Assembly (NCBI GenBank): GCA_965222065.1 | Contig: OZ244933.1 | Span: forward strand, 1,178,001 to 1,242,000 | Direction: 5' to 3' | Length of the DNA stretch: 64,000 nucleotides | Origin: GM7GCV1 sp965222065 | GTDB lineage: Bacteria > Pseudomonadota > Gammaproteobacteria > Pseudomonadales > GM7GCV1 | Shown here: positions 8,042-17,048 of the stretch, piece by piece | Position numbering within the stretch: the first letter of the stretch is position 1 | Layout of the letters: the number at the start of each line of letters is the position of its first letter | Program-made: the position numbers and the translations under genes | Notes under the pieces: model-generated | Databases searched by the model: none | Seen by the model: only the letters and a program-made list of their open reading frames with translations | What the model was told of the DNA's origin: nothing

Positions 8042-9934
8042 CTATGTCTTGGCCATGTCGGCGTCAGCCAGAACCCGCAAGGCCATACAATCGCTGTCCT
8101 TGCTGATAATCATGGATTTGTCCACACGGACACAGGCCCCGGCATAATGACCGGCGGCAGTAAAGGTGGATACCTGGGTGAAATAATCGCCAACATAGGG
8201 CAACGGAAAGAGTTGTTGATAGATCGTATCGCGAGCACCGAACTGGCCAGACGTCTCATCCAGCACCTCATCCTGATCATCCACCAACTGAATGTTGTAA
8301 CCACATCGACCCACAATAGGCTTGGCAACATAGCCGGTCTGGCGCAGGTCGTCAGTCAGCTCAAAACTGCTATTGAGCAACAATGGGTGATTCGGGAACA
8401 ATGACCAGAGCACTGGCAAGATCGCCTTGTTGCTGGGGATCAAGGTCCATAAAGGTTCGTAGACCATCACCTCACGACGCAGCAATACATCGACCAAACG
8501 TGGATGTCCCCCGATCTGCCAACGCGGCTCGTACTCACTCATGGCATCATCAGCTTCACACTCGGCACGAATCTGGTCCAGAGCGGTTTCCCAGGCCCAG
8601 GTTTTCCAGACCCAGCGCACTACATTGCCTTCAAGATCGCGAATATGGCCTTGATTGTCCCAGACCAGTCCTTGCAAACCATCGACCAGTCTTACCTGCA
8701 AGCCAGCTGACTCAATGGCATCGGCCATAAACAGGGCGTGGTAGTTTTCCTCGGGATCATCATCCTTGAGGATATGTACCATATTTTCAGCATCGCTATT
8801 ACGCCAGGCCTTGACCAGCTCGTTGAACAGATCCTCCCCGGCGTCGCGGCCACGTTTGGCGCCAAAGTGTTTCCCCCACTTGCCCTGCACCTTGCCGCAT
8901 TCCATATAGCAGGAGGCGGAATCACAGTTGTACTCGTAGACCTTTAACCCTCGCTCCGAAATTGAAAAATCAAAACGACTGGTGATCAGCTGGTTCAGGC
9001 GGTTATCCCAGGATTGCCGGATTCGCGGCAGAATTGCCCTGGGCAGGTTGAATTTTTCCAGCAACTCATCATGTTCCAGCACGTAATCAGTAGCGTGCAT
9101 AAACAGGCCATGCAGCTCATTGGTCGCCGTTTCCAGTTCGTCCAGCGCCGTTTCGGAAACCTGGTAAAAACGGTATTGGTCGTCGTCTACGCTGGTTAGC
9201 TTATGACCATCCATCATCTCTACATACGCTGCTTCATCCGGGTTGGCCAAATTAAGCCATCCTTTCGCAGCTTGTCCCATGTGGGCCACTTCTGCAGCTT
9301 CAAGATTCAGCAGATCCGTATCGATCTCATCCTGGGGTTCAGCATGCTCGCGATCTTCGGTCTGTATTACCCAGCCCAGAATGCTGGCATCACCATATGA
9401 GCACTCTACCCAGTAATCCCCCTCATCCGAGACCTGGGCGCGCAACTCCCTCGCGTAATCCTGTCCTTGCGGCCAGATCTGGTGATCTACATTCTGTTCG
9501 GCCACTCGCAGCTTGTCTGCAAAGACTTCCGTGACTACGGCCACATGACCGGTGTGCTCGAACTCACCCCCTTCTTCCCAGATAAGTAACGCGCCTGGCT
9601 CTGGCCAGCGCTTGCTGCCGTTGCGAAAAGACGCCAGGGGCAGGCGCTGTTCACTGTTAATATCGCGGACCGAACGCAGCTCAAAAATCTCATAAGCCAT
9701 GGATACATCATCAAAAATGTAGCTGCAGTTCACATACATCCAGCGCCGCGCGAACTCGACACACTGCCATTTATAGCCCATGTAGATGCCGTCCAAATAA
9801 CTGCGAAACGACTTGCGACTGGGGTATTTTACCGGGTCCGCCGTTTTATACTCCGATGACCAGGCTTCAACGCCACCAGGGGCGCGACCGAGTAAGGTAC
9901 CGAAGGGAGCGGGCCGGGATTTGGGTGCATCCAT
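8042..9934 (-). CDS. gsp: bifunctional glutathionylspermidine synthetase/amidase
   Basis: Joins glutathione to spermidine using ATP (C-terminal ATP-grasp domain, about 200-630) and hydrolyses the product (N-terminal CHAP amidase domain, about 1-195). From the ATG at 9934 it is 630 aa, close to E. coli GspSA (about 620). Cys58 in GYKWQCVEFARR aligns with the amidase nucleophile, and GHVAVVTE carries the CHAP histidine. The synthetase shows KVYEYNCDSASC, VWKTWAWETA and EPLWTLIPSNKAILPILW-like segments shared with E. coli. A TTG 57 nt further up is in frame but the extension is not conserved. It can link to the agmatine-to-putrescine genes at 14.6-16.5 kb, since polyamines supply its substrate. 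Confidence 0.95.
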   Translation of the reverse strand: MDAPKSRPAPFGTLLGRAPGGVEAWSSEYKTADPVKYPSRKSFRSYLDGIYMGYKWQCVEFARRWMYVNCSYIFDDVSMAYEIFELRSVRDINSEQRLPLASFRNGSKRWPEPGALLIWEEGGEFEHTGHVAVVTEVFADKLRVAEQNVDHQIWPQGQDYARELRAQVSDEGDYWVECSYGDASILGWVIQTEDREHAEPQDEIDTDLLNLEAAEVAHMGQAAKGWLNLANPDEAAYVEMMDGHKLTSVDDDQYRFYQVSETALDELETATNELHGLFMHATDYVLEHDELLEKFNLPRAILPRIRQSWDNRLNQLITSRFDFSISERGLKVYEYNCDSASCYMECGKVQGKWGKHFGAKRGRDAGEDLFNELVKAWRNSDAENMVHILKDDDPEENYHALFMADAIESAGLQVRLVDGLQGLVWDNQGHIRDLEGNVVRWVWKTWAWETALDQIRAECEADDAMSEYEPRWQIGGHPRLVDVLLRREVMVYEPLWTLIPSNKAILPVLWSLFPNHPLLLNSSFELTDDLRQTGYVAKPIVGRCGYNIQLVDDQDEVLDETSGQFGARDTIYQQLFPLPYVGDYFTQVSTFTAAGHYAGACVRVDKSMIISKDSDCMALRVLADADMAKT

Positions 9935-10018
9935 AAATTTGGTGAATAAACAAAACCCGGATTTTAGCGAATTCCATTCTCTAAATAGCAACTTAATTGC
10001 TACTTTGGCGACAACTCA

Positions 10019-10120
10019 ATGATAAACATCTATGTCATTGGAGTAAGCCTGCTTTTTGGGGTAGCTTGTATACTGATTTATCCGGAAGTCAGTTGGCATG
10101 TATTACGGGGAAAAACTTAA
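10019..10120 (+). CDS. possible 33-aa single-span membrane peptide (unproven)
   Basis: ATG-started frame of 33 codons: a hydrophobic stretch (about residues 3-20) followed by PEVSWHVLRGKT. It overlaps the first 23 bases of the HlyIII-family gene in another frame. There is only a weak ribosome site. It could be a leader peptide, a small membrane protein or chance; I cannot decide. Confidence 0.15.
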   Translation: MINIYVIGVSLLFGVACILIYPEVSWHVLRGKT

Positions 10121-10724
10121 CAGTATTACTCATCTGGTAGGAGCGGTGCTGGCGCTGATCGGCTTTGGGGCACTGTTGACCCTGAGTATTCAACAAAGTG
10201 ACCCCCTGCTTGTTACCGGCTTTGTTATTTTTGGCGTAACGCTGGTGTTGCTCTATACCATGTCGACGCTTTATCACAGCTTTAAGCCGCCCGGGCTAAA
10301 GAAGGTGTTTCGGGTGCTGGACCACGTCACTATTTATCTTCTGATTGCCGGGACTTATACACCCTATTTACTGGTCTCCCTGGACCAGGATGGCATGCTG
10401 CTGATGCTGATCTTTATCTGGTCGCTGGCATTGACAGGGATCCTTCTGGATACATTGATTAAAAAAAGGATCATCTGGCTACAGGTAATGATTTACCTGA
10501 TTATGGGCTGGGTTTGTGTGCTGAGTTATTCGCAGCTCGAGGCGATATTTCCTGAAGCGGGACTGGCCTGGCTGCTAGCCGGCGGCATAGCCTATACGTC
10601 AGGTGTGTTGTTTTATGTTCTGGACAAGCTTCGCAAACTGCGCCATGCCCACGGCATCTGGCACCTGTTTGTACTGGTTGGTTCCATTTGCCACTTTGTG
10701 TCCATTGCCGGGTATATCCGATAG
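10098..10724 (+). CDS. hemolysin III family (PAQR-like) membrane protein
   Basis: Seven-helix inner-membrane protein of 208 aa in the HlyIII/AdipoR (PAQR) family. The N-terminal GEKLNSITHLVGAVLALIG holds the family's conserved Ser and His, STLYHSF carries another, and the C-terminal HGIWHLFVLVGSICHF supplies the final histidines expected to bind zinc in related proteins. Bacterial members are linked to membrane lipid homeostasis (TrhA) but the activity is not firmly known. GGAAG lies 8 nt before the ATG. It is divergent from gsp. Confidence 0.9.
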   Translation: MYYGEKLNSITHLVGAVLALIGFGALLTLSIQQSDPLLVTGFVIFGVTLVLLYTMSTLYHSFKPPGLKKVFRVLDHVTIYLLIAGTYTPYLLVSLDQDGMLLMLIFIWSLALTGILLDTLIKKRIIWLQVMIYLIMGWVCVLSYSQLEAIFPEAGLAWLLAGGIAYTSGVLFYVLDKLRKLRHAHGIWHLFVLVGSICHFVSIAGYIR

Positions 10725-10735
10725 TTTTGGCTTGT

Positions 10736-11383
10736 TTAGTTGTCCGTATCGTCTGTCGCGGGAATCGCTTCGGCAAGAATTTCAAACTGCATTCGCAACT
10801 CTTCTGAAACGCCCATTAGCCCGCCCAGTGCTGTGTAGGGCTCCAGTCCCAGATCGGCGTGCGTGAGCTCAAAATAGCCGGTTGCCCAGACGCGCTGTTC
10901 ATCCACCTCCAGGATCGCCGGTATCTGCAGGGTTTTCTCGACACCTAACAAAAAAACCTTTACGTCCAGCAAAGGTGTTGCGGACAAGCGTTCCAGCCGG
11001 ATTTCTACATTGATCAGTGGGTGATTTTGCGCATCCAGTATACGAGGGCCGAGCATATTCTCGCGCGTATCGGCTTGTATGTGTTCGGCAACCGGTTCGC
11101 GAAATTCCGGGTCCGCGGCTCTGGCTCGCTCGATCTCGTCATCAACCAAAAAGCTCTCCGGCCGTAACGCCAGACGCGCATGATTGCCTTCATCAGACAA
11201 GACCAATTGCCCCTTGATGTCCGTGATGGCAATCAGGTGCCTGTGTGAAAATACCCGAAGCGCGCCCTCGGTACCGGTATAAATATGGATAAAGGAGTCC
11301 GACGAATCCACCTGGTAAACCGATGACTGCCCTATCAGTGTAGGGCTCCAGATCAGGACCAGGATACAAATCAGCCGATACAC
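10736..11383 (-). CDS. YceI-like periplasmic protein
   Basis: Secreted protein of 215 aa. The start is taken as GTG at 11383, because AGGGGG sits 5 nt upstream and it opens directly into a signal peptide (about 1-21); a longer frame would run into the neighbouring gene. The body resembles the YceI lipocalin-like fold: YQVDSSDSFIHIYTG, FSHRHLIAITDIKGQLVL and the closing TGYFELTHADLGLEPYTALGG. YceI proteins bind polyisoprenoid lipids; the ligand here is unknown. It is downstream of the DUF502 gene on the same strand (34-bp gap) and convergent with the HlyIII gene. Confidence 0.75.
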   Translation of the reverse strand: MYRLICILVLIWSPTLIGQSSVYQVDSSDSFIHIYTGTEGALRVFSHRHLIAITDIKGQLVLSDEGNHARLALRPESFLVDDEIERARAADPEFREPVAEHIQADTRENMLGPRILDAQNHPLINVEIRLERLSATPLLDVKVFLLGVEKTLQIPAILEVDEQRVWATGYFELTHADLGLEPYTALGGLMGVSEELRMQFEILAEAIPATDDTDN

Positions 11384-11417
11384 CGCACCCCCTGATCTAA
11401 TCGGCGAGTGAGCACCA

Positions 11418-12026
11418 TTATTGGGCCACCTCCCTAACATTGCCCTTTCCCTGGTTGGTCATCCCGGCGGTCACCAGATAGCGCATGGCATCCTGCACAG
11501 ACATGTCCAGGGGAGTCAGTTTCGATTTGGGCAGAAAAACCGTGTAACCACCTATCTGATAACTCATCGGCAGATAAACGGCGCAGAGATCATCGGCATC
11601 CTTGTCGGAAAAGCGGACGTCCTCATCGGTCATAAAACCCATGAGTTGTGTATCCTCATTGATGGACACCAGTACGGCACTTTTCAATTCATCGTCATTC
11701 TGGGATGCCGAGGCAAAGCGCGCGATGTCCCGAACACTGGTATAGATCACCTCAACCAGCGGGATTTTGGAAAACAGGGTCTCTACCAGCTTGACCAGCT
11801 CCCTGAACAAGTAAAGTTTGGCCAGTAGACCAATCATCGCTATCAGCAAGACCGCCGAAACGATCCCGGTGCCAGGCAAATACCATTGAGCGGGCAGCAA
11901 ATACCTGATCAGACGGCCAAGCGTGGCTTCTGCGCTGGTAGCCAGCCACAAGACAATTGCCACGGTAACGACCACCGGAAATAAAACCAGTAGCCCCTGC
12001 ACAAACCACTGACCAAATTTTTTCAT
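11418..12026 (-). CDS. DUF502 family membrane protein
   Basis: Inner-membrane protein of 202 aa with two N-terminal helices (about 8-30 and 52-75) and a cytoplasmic domain containing IPLVEVIYTSVRDI, GFMTDED and the block VYLPMSYQIGGYTVFLPKSKLTPLDMS (written here only as landmarks, residues about 148-174), all typical of DUF502. The PTS of unknown cargo is not established; the family function is unknown. It sits between the YceI-like gene and a small lipoprotein gene on the same strand. Confidence 0.85.
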   Translation of the reverse strand: MKKFGQWFVQGLLVLFPVVVTVAIVLWLATSAEATLGRLIRYLLPAQWYLPGTGIVSAVLLIAMIGLLAKLYLFRELVKLVETLFSKIPLVEVIYTSVRDIARFASASQNDDELKSAVLVSINEDTQLMGFMTDEDVRFSDKDADDLCAVYLPMSYQIGGYTVFLPKSKLTPLDMSVQDAMRYLVTAGMTNQGKGNVREVAQ

Positions 12027-12055
12027 AGGTCTCCACTCCGATTAAGCGGGATTAA

Positions 12056-12093
12056 ACCGGGACGACCGCAAAGCTGGCGGTCACAAACCCGGT
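12056..12093. other. two-part hairpin without a T-tract
   Basis: ACCGGG/CCCGGT (12056-12061 with 12088-12093) encloses GACCGC/GCGGTC (12064-12069 with 12077-12082) around loop AAAGCTG. It lies between the lipoprotein and DUF502 genes. No run of T follows on either strand, so it is more likely an mRNA processing or attenuation structure than a simple terminator. Confidence 0.4.
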
Positions 12094-12100
12094 ACTCCAA

Positions 12101-12346
12101 TTAGCAGTCGGTGTCTTCCGCGTTGATCCCTTCTTTAATGTCTTCGCAGGCATCCTCTGCTTCGTTACCCAGGTCTTCAGCTGTATCCATGGCAGACTCT
12201 CCTGCCGACTCAAGATCGGTTTGAACATTTTCGATGGTTTCATCGATCTGTTCTCCCGCTTCTTCTGCAGGCCCCTGTTCCTCACAACCCATCAGGCCAA
12301 GTATTAGAAAGACAGAACAAAGCAATGAGAATATGGATTTTTTCAT
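12101..12346 (-). CDS. small acidic lipoprotein
   Basis: Predicted lipoprotein of 81 aa: positively charged MKKS start, hydrophobic core and lipobox LMGC (cysteine at about residue 21), then an extremely acidic Glu/Asp/Ala-rich tail with no aromatic residues. There are two more cysteines, one at the very C terminus. Similar short acidic lipoproteins are common in gammaproteobacteria, but no function is established. The start is the ATG at 12346. A hairpin follows the stop. Confidence 0.7.
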   Translation of the reverse strand: MKKSIFSLLCSVFLILGLMGCEEQGPAEEAGEQIDETIENVQTDLESAGESAMDTAEDLGNEAEDACEDIKEGINAEDTDC

Positions 12347-12535
12347 GATTCCACCTATTGTGCGTATCAGATAAGTCGCTTGTATTTAAACCAATTTAAT
12401 AACAAGCCCGTGTCCATAGTTAAACACATGGTAGCGCTGTTGCTCCAATGTAAGCGAACGGCGAACAGGTATTACTGAGCAAAATAGTTCAAAAGCCGCT
12501 AGAATGAGGAATCAACTTCTTCGGGAGAGCCTGTT

Positions 12536-13450
12536 TTGAGCAACCTGCATAGCGGCCTCAAGGAAGATCAACATTGCCGTGCTTCCGCCTGTGCAACCAT
12601 TGGCTGGGTTATAGAACCACGTGAGAAAGATCTTGGCGAATTCAGTGTTCGCCGGGTATTGCCCTCCAGGCAGGTTCCCATGGTTGGCCCATGGATTTTC
12701 TTTGATCATATGGGGCCCGCCAGTTTTGATGCCGGAAGCGGCGTAAATGTACGACCACATCCCCATATCAATCTGGCCACTGTCACTTATCTTTTTGAAG
12801 GAGAAATCCTTCATCGCGATTCCCTGGGATCCAGGCAGCCCATTCGTCCCGGCGACATAAACCTGATGGTTGCCGGTCGGGGAATTACCCACTCTGAGCG
12901 CGAACGCCCCGAGGTCACCGAACAGGCACACCGTTTGCACGGTTTGCAATTGTGGCTGGCATTGCCTGAAGCAGACGAGGAAATCGACCCGGCGTTTTAT
13001 CACTACCCGGAGACCGATGTCCCCAGGCTTGACGTTGAAGGTGTTCCGGTCCGGCTAATGATGGGCTCAGCCTACGGAACCACTTCTCCGGTTAAAACAT
13101 TCGCAAAAACACTTTACCTGGAGGCCCGCCTGCAAGCCGGACAAACACTTGCCATCCCGGATGAGGAGGAGCGAGGCGTTTATGTTGTTTCCGGGGAAGT
13201 CAACATTGACGGCTCACACATACGGGCACACCAGATGGCCGTATTGAGCAACAAGCCAGCAACAACCCTGCACGCAGAGGAAGATTGCCTTATTGTAATT
13301 ATCGGTGGAGAGCCTCTCGGGAAGCGGCATATTTTCTGGAATTTTGTCTCAAGCCGAAAGGAACGAATTGAAAAGGCCAAGGAAGACTGGGCAGAAGACC
13401 GGTTTGCCAAGGTCGTCGATGACGAGCAGGAGTTTATTCCCCTGCCCTGA
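12536..13450 (+). CDS. pirin family protein (cupin dioxygenase-like)
   Basis: Bicupin protein of 304 aa. The N-terminal cupin carries the metal-binding pattern of pirins: RPHPHINLATVTYLFEGE (two histidines) and GRGITHSE (His and Glu). The C-terminal cupin is degenerate, as is usual. Bacterial pirins may oxidise quercetin or act as redox-sensing regulators; which applies is not visible. The start is TTG at 12536 with GGGAG 8 to 9 nt upstream. The C-terminal about 40 residues (RHIFWNFVSSRKERIEKAKEDW) match the pirin C-terminal block. It runs alone on the plus strand ahead of the secreted propeller gene. Confidence 0.88.
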   Translation: MSNLHSGLKEDQHCRASACATIGWVIEPREKDLGEFSVRRVLPSRQVPMVGPWIFFDHMGPASFDAGSGVNVRPHPHINLATVTYLFEGEILHRDSLGSRQPIRPGDINLMVAGRGITHSERERPEVTEQAHRLHGLQLWLALPEADEEIDPAFYHYPETDVPRLDVEGVPVRLMMGSAYGTTSPVKTFAKTLYLEARLQAGQTLAIPDEEERGVYVVSGEVNIDGSHIRAHQMAVLSNKPATTLHAEEDCLIVIIGGEPLGKRHIFWNFVSSRKERIEKAKEDWAEDRFAKVVDDEQEFIPLP

Positions 13451-13509
13451 TGGCTGATCCAGGCACTGATTTTTTACCAGCTGGTAACCTGTTTCACTTT
13501 TCCATCCCA

Positions 13510-13537
13510 CTGACAATCGCACGACGATGCGTATAAT
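13510..13537 (+). promoter_or_regulatory. sigma-70 type promoter of the beta-propeller gene
   Basis: CTGACA (5 of 6 to TTGACA) at 13510-13515, a 16-bp spacer, and a perfect TATAAT at 13532-13537. The start of transcription would be near 13544, about 30 bp before the ATG at 13574. Confidence 0.65.
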
Positions 13538-13573
13538 CCGGAAACGATTTTCCATAAAACAGGGCCAATAAAA

Positions 13574-14491
13574 ATGAAACGTTCTCTTCTAGTTCTTGGT
13601 TTTTCTCTTTTTAGTTTTGCCGCGATTGCACAGGGACCTATCGAAGTCGGCGGTCCACTGAGCGCAACGGATGAAGATGGCAATGTCCAGCCGCTGTCTT
13701 CAAATGTGAAGGTATATGGCAGTTTCCACTTTGCTGAAAGCTGCGTCTTTGACCCCGAGCGCAATCTGATTCTGGTGGTCAATTCCGGTGTTCGCAGCGG
13801 TAGCGATCTGGACGATGACGGCTATATTTCACTGATCAACCCGGACGGCAGTGTTCATACCTCCAAATGGATCGGTGTTTCCCGCGAGAACCTGGATCTG
13901 GTTAACCCGCTGGGCAGTGTCATAAAAGATGGCGTGTTTTACGTTGCCGATGGCACCTTTGTACGCAGCTTTGACCTGGAATCCGGTCAACCACTGAACA
14001 GTTTTGAAGTCGAGGGATCCACTTTCCTCAACGGCATCGCTGTTGACGATGAGGGCACCGCCTACATTTCCAATACCCGCGAAAATGGCATGCTTTTTAA
14101 AGTCACGGCCGATGGCGAATCCACACTCCTGGTCGATGGTGCCCCGCTTAACGCACCCAATGGTGTCGCTATGGACAATGACGGCAATGTTGTCGTCGTT
14201 AATATCGGCAACAACGACGTGATGACCTTTAGCCCGGAGGGTGAGCTGCTGAAAACCGAACACGCCGTTGAAGGCGGGAATGACGGCGTCGTGATTCTCG
14301 AAGACGGCACCAAGTACGTTAGCAGCGTGCGCTATGGCAGCGTGTCACGCATCGCACCTGGCGAAGAAGCGGAAATGATTGCCAGTGGCATCCCCAGCGC
14401 CGCTTCCATGTGCTACGACTCAACCCAGCATCAGCTGGTGATTCCCATGAATCCCAACAATGCGCTTGCGTTTATACCGCTGGATGACTGA
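13574..14491 (+). CDS. secreted SMP-30/NHL-like beta-propeller protein
   Basis: Exported protein of 305 aa with a signal peptide (about 1-19, cleavage after AIA). The rest is a series of beta-propeller blades with repeated Asp/Gly turns such as DDEGTAYISN, DNDGNVVVVN and EDGTKYVSS, in the style of SMP-30/gluconolactonase and NHL proteins. LNGIAVDD and APNGVAMDND are the usual metal- or substrate-site strands of that superfamily. Substrate unknown; lactonase activity is only a family-level guess. It has its own strong promoter (13510-13537) and ends at a bidirectional terminator. Confidence 0.75.
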   Translation: MKRSLLVLGFSLFSFAAIAQGPIEVGGPLSATDEDGNVQPLSSNVKVYGSFHFAESCVFDPERNLILVVNSGVRSGSDLDDDGYISLINPDGSVHTSKWIGVSRENLDLVNPLGSVIKDGVFYVADGTFVRSFDLESGQPLNSFEVEGSTFLNGIAVDDEGTAYISNTRENGMLFKVTADGESTLLVDGAPLNAPNGVAMDNDGNVVVVNIGNNDVMTFSPEGELLKTEHAVEGGNDGVVILEDGTKYVSSVRYGSVSRIAPGEEAEMIASGIPSAASMCYDSTQHQLVIPMNPNNALAFIPLDD

Positions 14492-14513
14492 TATCTGATC
14501 AAATCGGTCAGCT

Positions 14514-14549
14514 CACAAAAAAGGGGGATTGATTCCCCCCTTTTTTGTG
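14514..14549. terminator. bidirectional Rho-independent terminator
   Basis: Perfect 14-bp stem (CACAAAAAAGGGGG at 14514-14527 with its complement at 14536-14549) around an 8-nt loop. The G-run next to A-run gives a U-tract in both directions. It separates the convergent propeller and aguB genes. Confidence 0.9.
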
Positions 14550-14575
14550 TCTGACTACCTGGATAACACAAGACG

Positions 14576-15487
14576 TCAGGAATCAATCATGCGTTTAAGC
14601 AATCCCTGGTAGGCATCGATACGCCGGTCTCGAAAATAGGGCCAGATGCGTCGCAAGGCCTCACGTCGCTGCATGTCTATGTCGGCAAACAGGAATCCCG
14701 GCGCCTCTGCTCCGGCTTCGGCCAACAGCTCTCCCTGGTGCCCGACAATCATGCTGTTACCCCAAAAGTTGATACCGACATCACCGCTTCGGGGTGACTC
14801 CTCATGGCCCACACGATTGGCCACCAGCACGGGTAAGTGATTGGCCACTGCATGAGCACGCTGAATCATCTGCCAGGCGTTTTTTTGCAGTTCTTGCTCT
14901 TCAGCTTCATCTGTCACATCCCAGCCAATGGCTGTGGGATAAAGCAAAATCTCGGCGCCTGCGAGCGCCATTAATCTTGCCGCCTCCGGATACCACTGAT
15001 CCCAGCAAACCAGTACCCCAAGCTTGCCTATGCTGGTTTCAACCGGCGTAAAACCACTGGAACCATCGGATCGCTCAGCATCTCCCGGCGTGAAATAGAA
15101 TTTTTCGTAAAAGCCCGGATCATCGGGGATATGCATTTTTCGGTAATAGCCTGCACGTGATCCGTCCCGGTCAAAGACCAGGGCCGTGTTATGAAACACA
15201 CCCGGTGCGCGCTTTTCAAAAATGCCACCAACCAAAACCACCTCATATTGACGGGCCATGGCAGACAGGCGCTCTGAAGTCGGGCCATCGAGAGGCTCAG
15301 CCAGATCAAAAAGATCGGGGTCTTCAACCTGGCAAAAATACTGCGTGCTGTGTAACTCTTGTAACAACACCAGATCAGGCTGGTGTTCTGCACATAACTC
15401 GGCGAGCAAACGTTCAGTTTCCGCCAGACTTTTTTGCTTGTCAGACCATGCGGATTGCTGGATCACCGCGGCACGCAATTTCATCAT
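14576..15487 (-). CDS. aguB: N-carbamoylputrescine amidase
   Basis: Nitrilase-superfamily enzyme (303 aa) that hydrolyses N-carbamoylputrescine to putrescine, CO2 and ammonia, the second step of the agmatine route. The Glu-Lys-Cys triad is visible: Glu44 in LLQEL, Lys117 in YYRKMHIPDD, and Cys161 in VLVCWDQWYPE. The distinctive IPDDPGFYEKFYFTPGD segment matches AguB rather than other nitrilases. It lies 8 bp downstream of aguA on the same strand, so both are one transcript. Two adjacent ATGs (15487 and 15484) are possible starts. Confidence 0.95.
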   Translation of the reverse strand: MMKLRAAVIQQSAWSDKQKSLAETERLLAELCAEHQPDLVLLQELHSTQYFCQVEDPDLFDLAEPLDGPTSERLSAMARQYEVVLVGGIFEKRAPGVFHNTALVFDRDGSRAGYYRKMHIPDDPGFYEKFYFTPGDAERSDGSSGFTPVETSIGKLGVLVCWDQWYPEAARLMALAGAEILLYPTAIGWDVTDEAEEQELQKNAWQMIQRAHAVANHLPVLVANRVGHEESPRSGDVGINFWGNSMIVGHQGELLAEAGAEAPGFLFADIDMQRREALRRIWPYFRDRRIDAYQGLLKRMIDS

Positions 15488-15495
15488 AAGCCTCG

Positions 15496-16530
15496 TTAAG
15501 GAAGGGTATTAACTGTATTTACAGGCAACTGCATCGTAGCACAGTGCGGCCCCCCGAACTGTCGTATCAAATGATTCCCGGGGACCGTCACAATGCGTTT
15601 ATCCGGGAAGCATTTTTCCAGTGCTTTGAGTGCCTCTGCATCATACGGACAGCCAAACACCGGCATGATGACGATGCTATTGAGAATAAGGAAGTTCACA
15701 TAACTCGCGGGAAGGCGCGAGCCATTTTCGTCGATCTGGGGCATGGGAATTTCTACCGGAACCAGTCGATAATAGCGGCCATCGGGCTGACGGAAACTCC
15801 TTAATTGCTCCTCCATGGCTTTTAGGGGCGCATAGTGGGGATCATCTTCACGAGAGCATGAGGCATAGACGATGGTTTCCGTATTGGCAAAACGGGCGAG
15901 GTTGTCAATGTGGCTATCCGTGTCGTCACCGATTAGTAGACCTTCGTCGAGCCAGAGCACACGATCTACCCCCAGGGTTTCCTGCAAAAGGGTTTCAACC
16001 TGCTGTCTGTTGGCATCGGGATTTCGATTGCTTTGGAGCAAACAGCGACTGGTCGTGAGCAGCGTCCCCTCACCATCGGTTTCGATACTGCCGCCCTCCA
16101 GTTCGAATTCAATTGTCTTAACAGGCGGCTTCCAAAGCGATGACAGATGCCCATTGACGTCATTGTCCAGGGCTGCATCGTATTTATCACCCCAGCCACG
16201 GAATTGAAAATCCAGAAGCTGCAAATGACTCTCATGCGCGAGGCAAATCGGTCCGTAATCGCGGCACCAGGTATCGTTATAGGGGACAACAACCAGTTTG
16301 GGCGTGTGGACACATCCTCCCTTGATTTGGCGCGCGACATGCGCACGGTGTGCCTGGTCGCGACAAAGAATAATCGGGGTGGCCGCCAGGCTGATGGCCC
16401 TGACCAGCTTGAGATAATCCTGCTCAATGGATTCGAGCCAGGGAGCCCAGTCTGTGGATGCATGCGGCCAGGCCAAAAGCACGGCTTGCTGCGGGACCCA
16501 TTCGGCCATCATTCGATAAGAAGTATCCAT
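15496..16530 (-). CDS. aguA: agmatine deiminase
   Basis: Converts agmatine to N-carbamoylputrescine and ammonia; member of the guanidino-group modifying (PPAD-like) superfamily. From the ATG at 16530 it is 344 aa, slightly shorter than the usual 360-370 because the N terminus starts close to MAEWVPQQAVLLAWPH. The catalytic cysteine lies in the C-terminal FGGPHCATMQLP motif; NDTWCRDYGP and FELEGGSIETDG are further signature blocks, with the acidic/His site in TDSHIDNLAR. A longer frame reaches upstream to 16671 but the extra 47 residues do not look conserved. Operon with aguB. Supplies putrescine for polyamine and glutathionylspermidine formation. Confidence 0.93.
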   Translation of the reverse strand: MDTSYRMMAEWVPQQAVLLAWPHASTDWAPWLESIEQDYLKLVRAISLAATPIILCRDQAHRAHVARQIKGGCVHTPKLVVVPYNDTWCRDYGPICLAHESHLQLLDFQFRGWGDKYDAALDNDVNGHLSSLWKPPVKTIEFELEGGSIETDGEGTLLTTSRCLLQSNRNPDANRQQVETLLQETLGVDRVLWLDEGLLIGDDTDSHIDNLARFANTETIVYASCSREDDPHYAPLKAMEEQLRSFRQPDGRYYRLVPVEIPMPQIDENGSRLPASYVNFLILNSIVIMPVFGCPYDAEALKALEKCFPDKRIVTVPGNHLIRQFGGPHCATMQLPVNTVNTLP

Positions 16531-16684
16531 AAAGGTCACGCAGTCAACCAAAAAATAAAAAGCATTGTGGAAATTAAGAAGGGAACACCGGTATTTTAAG
16601 TGCCTTACCGGTGATAGACGCAACATAGTTGCGATATTTTTTGTGCTAGCATTTGTGCGATTGCCCAACAAAGGTTGTTATTCT

Positions 16685-17020
16685 ATGAACACATATCTTT
16701 CCCGCCAATTCCTTTTTGTTTTATTGCTCTCTGGCTCAGCGATCCTTACCGGAGCATGCACCTGGGTTGAACCCACAGCGAACGCCGAGAATGTCGTCGT
16801 CGTTGAAGCCAGACATGTAACCCAGTGCGAGCGTCTGGGTGTGACCTCTGCAAGCGTAAGGGACCGGGTTGGCTTTATTGACCGTAGCGAAAGCAGGGTT
16901 GCCGAAGAGCTTGCTACCCTGGCCAAGAACAGTGCTGTCACGATGGGCGGAGATACGCTGGTTGCCAACAGCGAAATCGTGAATGGCACACAGGAATTTA
17001 TTGTCTATCGCTGTAACTAG
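16685..17020 (+). CDS. DUF4156 family lipoprotein
   Basis: Predicted outer-membrane lipoprotein of 111 aa. Signal with lipobox LTGAC (cysteine at about residue 25), then the DUF4156 body: VTQCERLG, RVAEELATLAKNSAVTMGGDTLV and a C-terminal FIVYRC. The start is the ATG at 16685; sequence further upstream in frame is not conserved in style. Family function is unknown. A TraF-like outer-membrane protein gene begins 28 bp downstream. Confidence 0.82.
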   Translation: MNTYLSRQFLFVLLLSGSAILTGACTWVEPTANAENVVVVEARHVTQCERLGVTSASVRDRVGFIDRSESRVAEELATLAKNSAVTMGGDTLVANSEIVNGTQEFIVYRCN

Positions 17021-17048
17021 TTTTTAGTCGTAATTGCAGGACGCCTTC

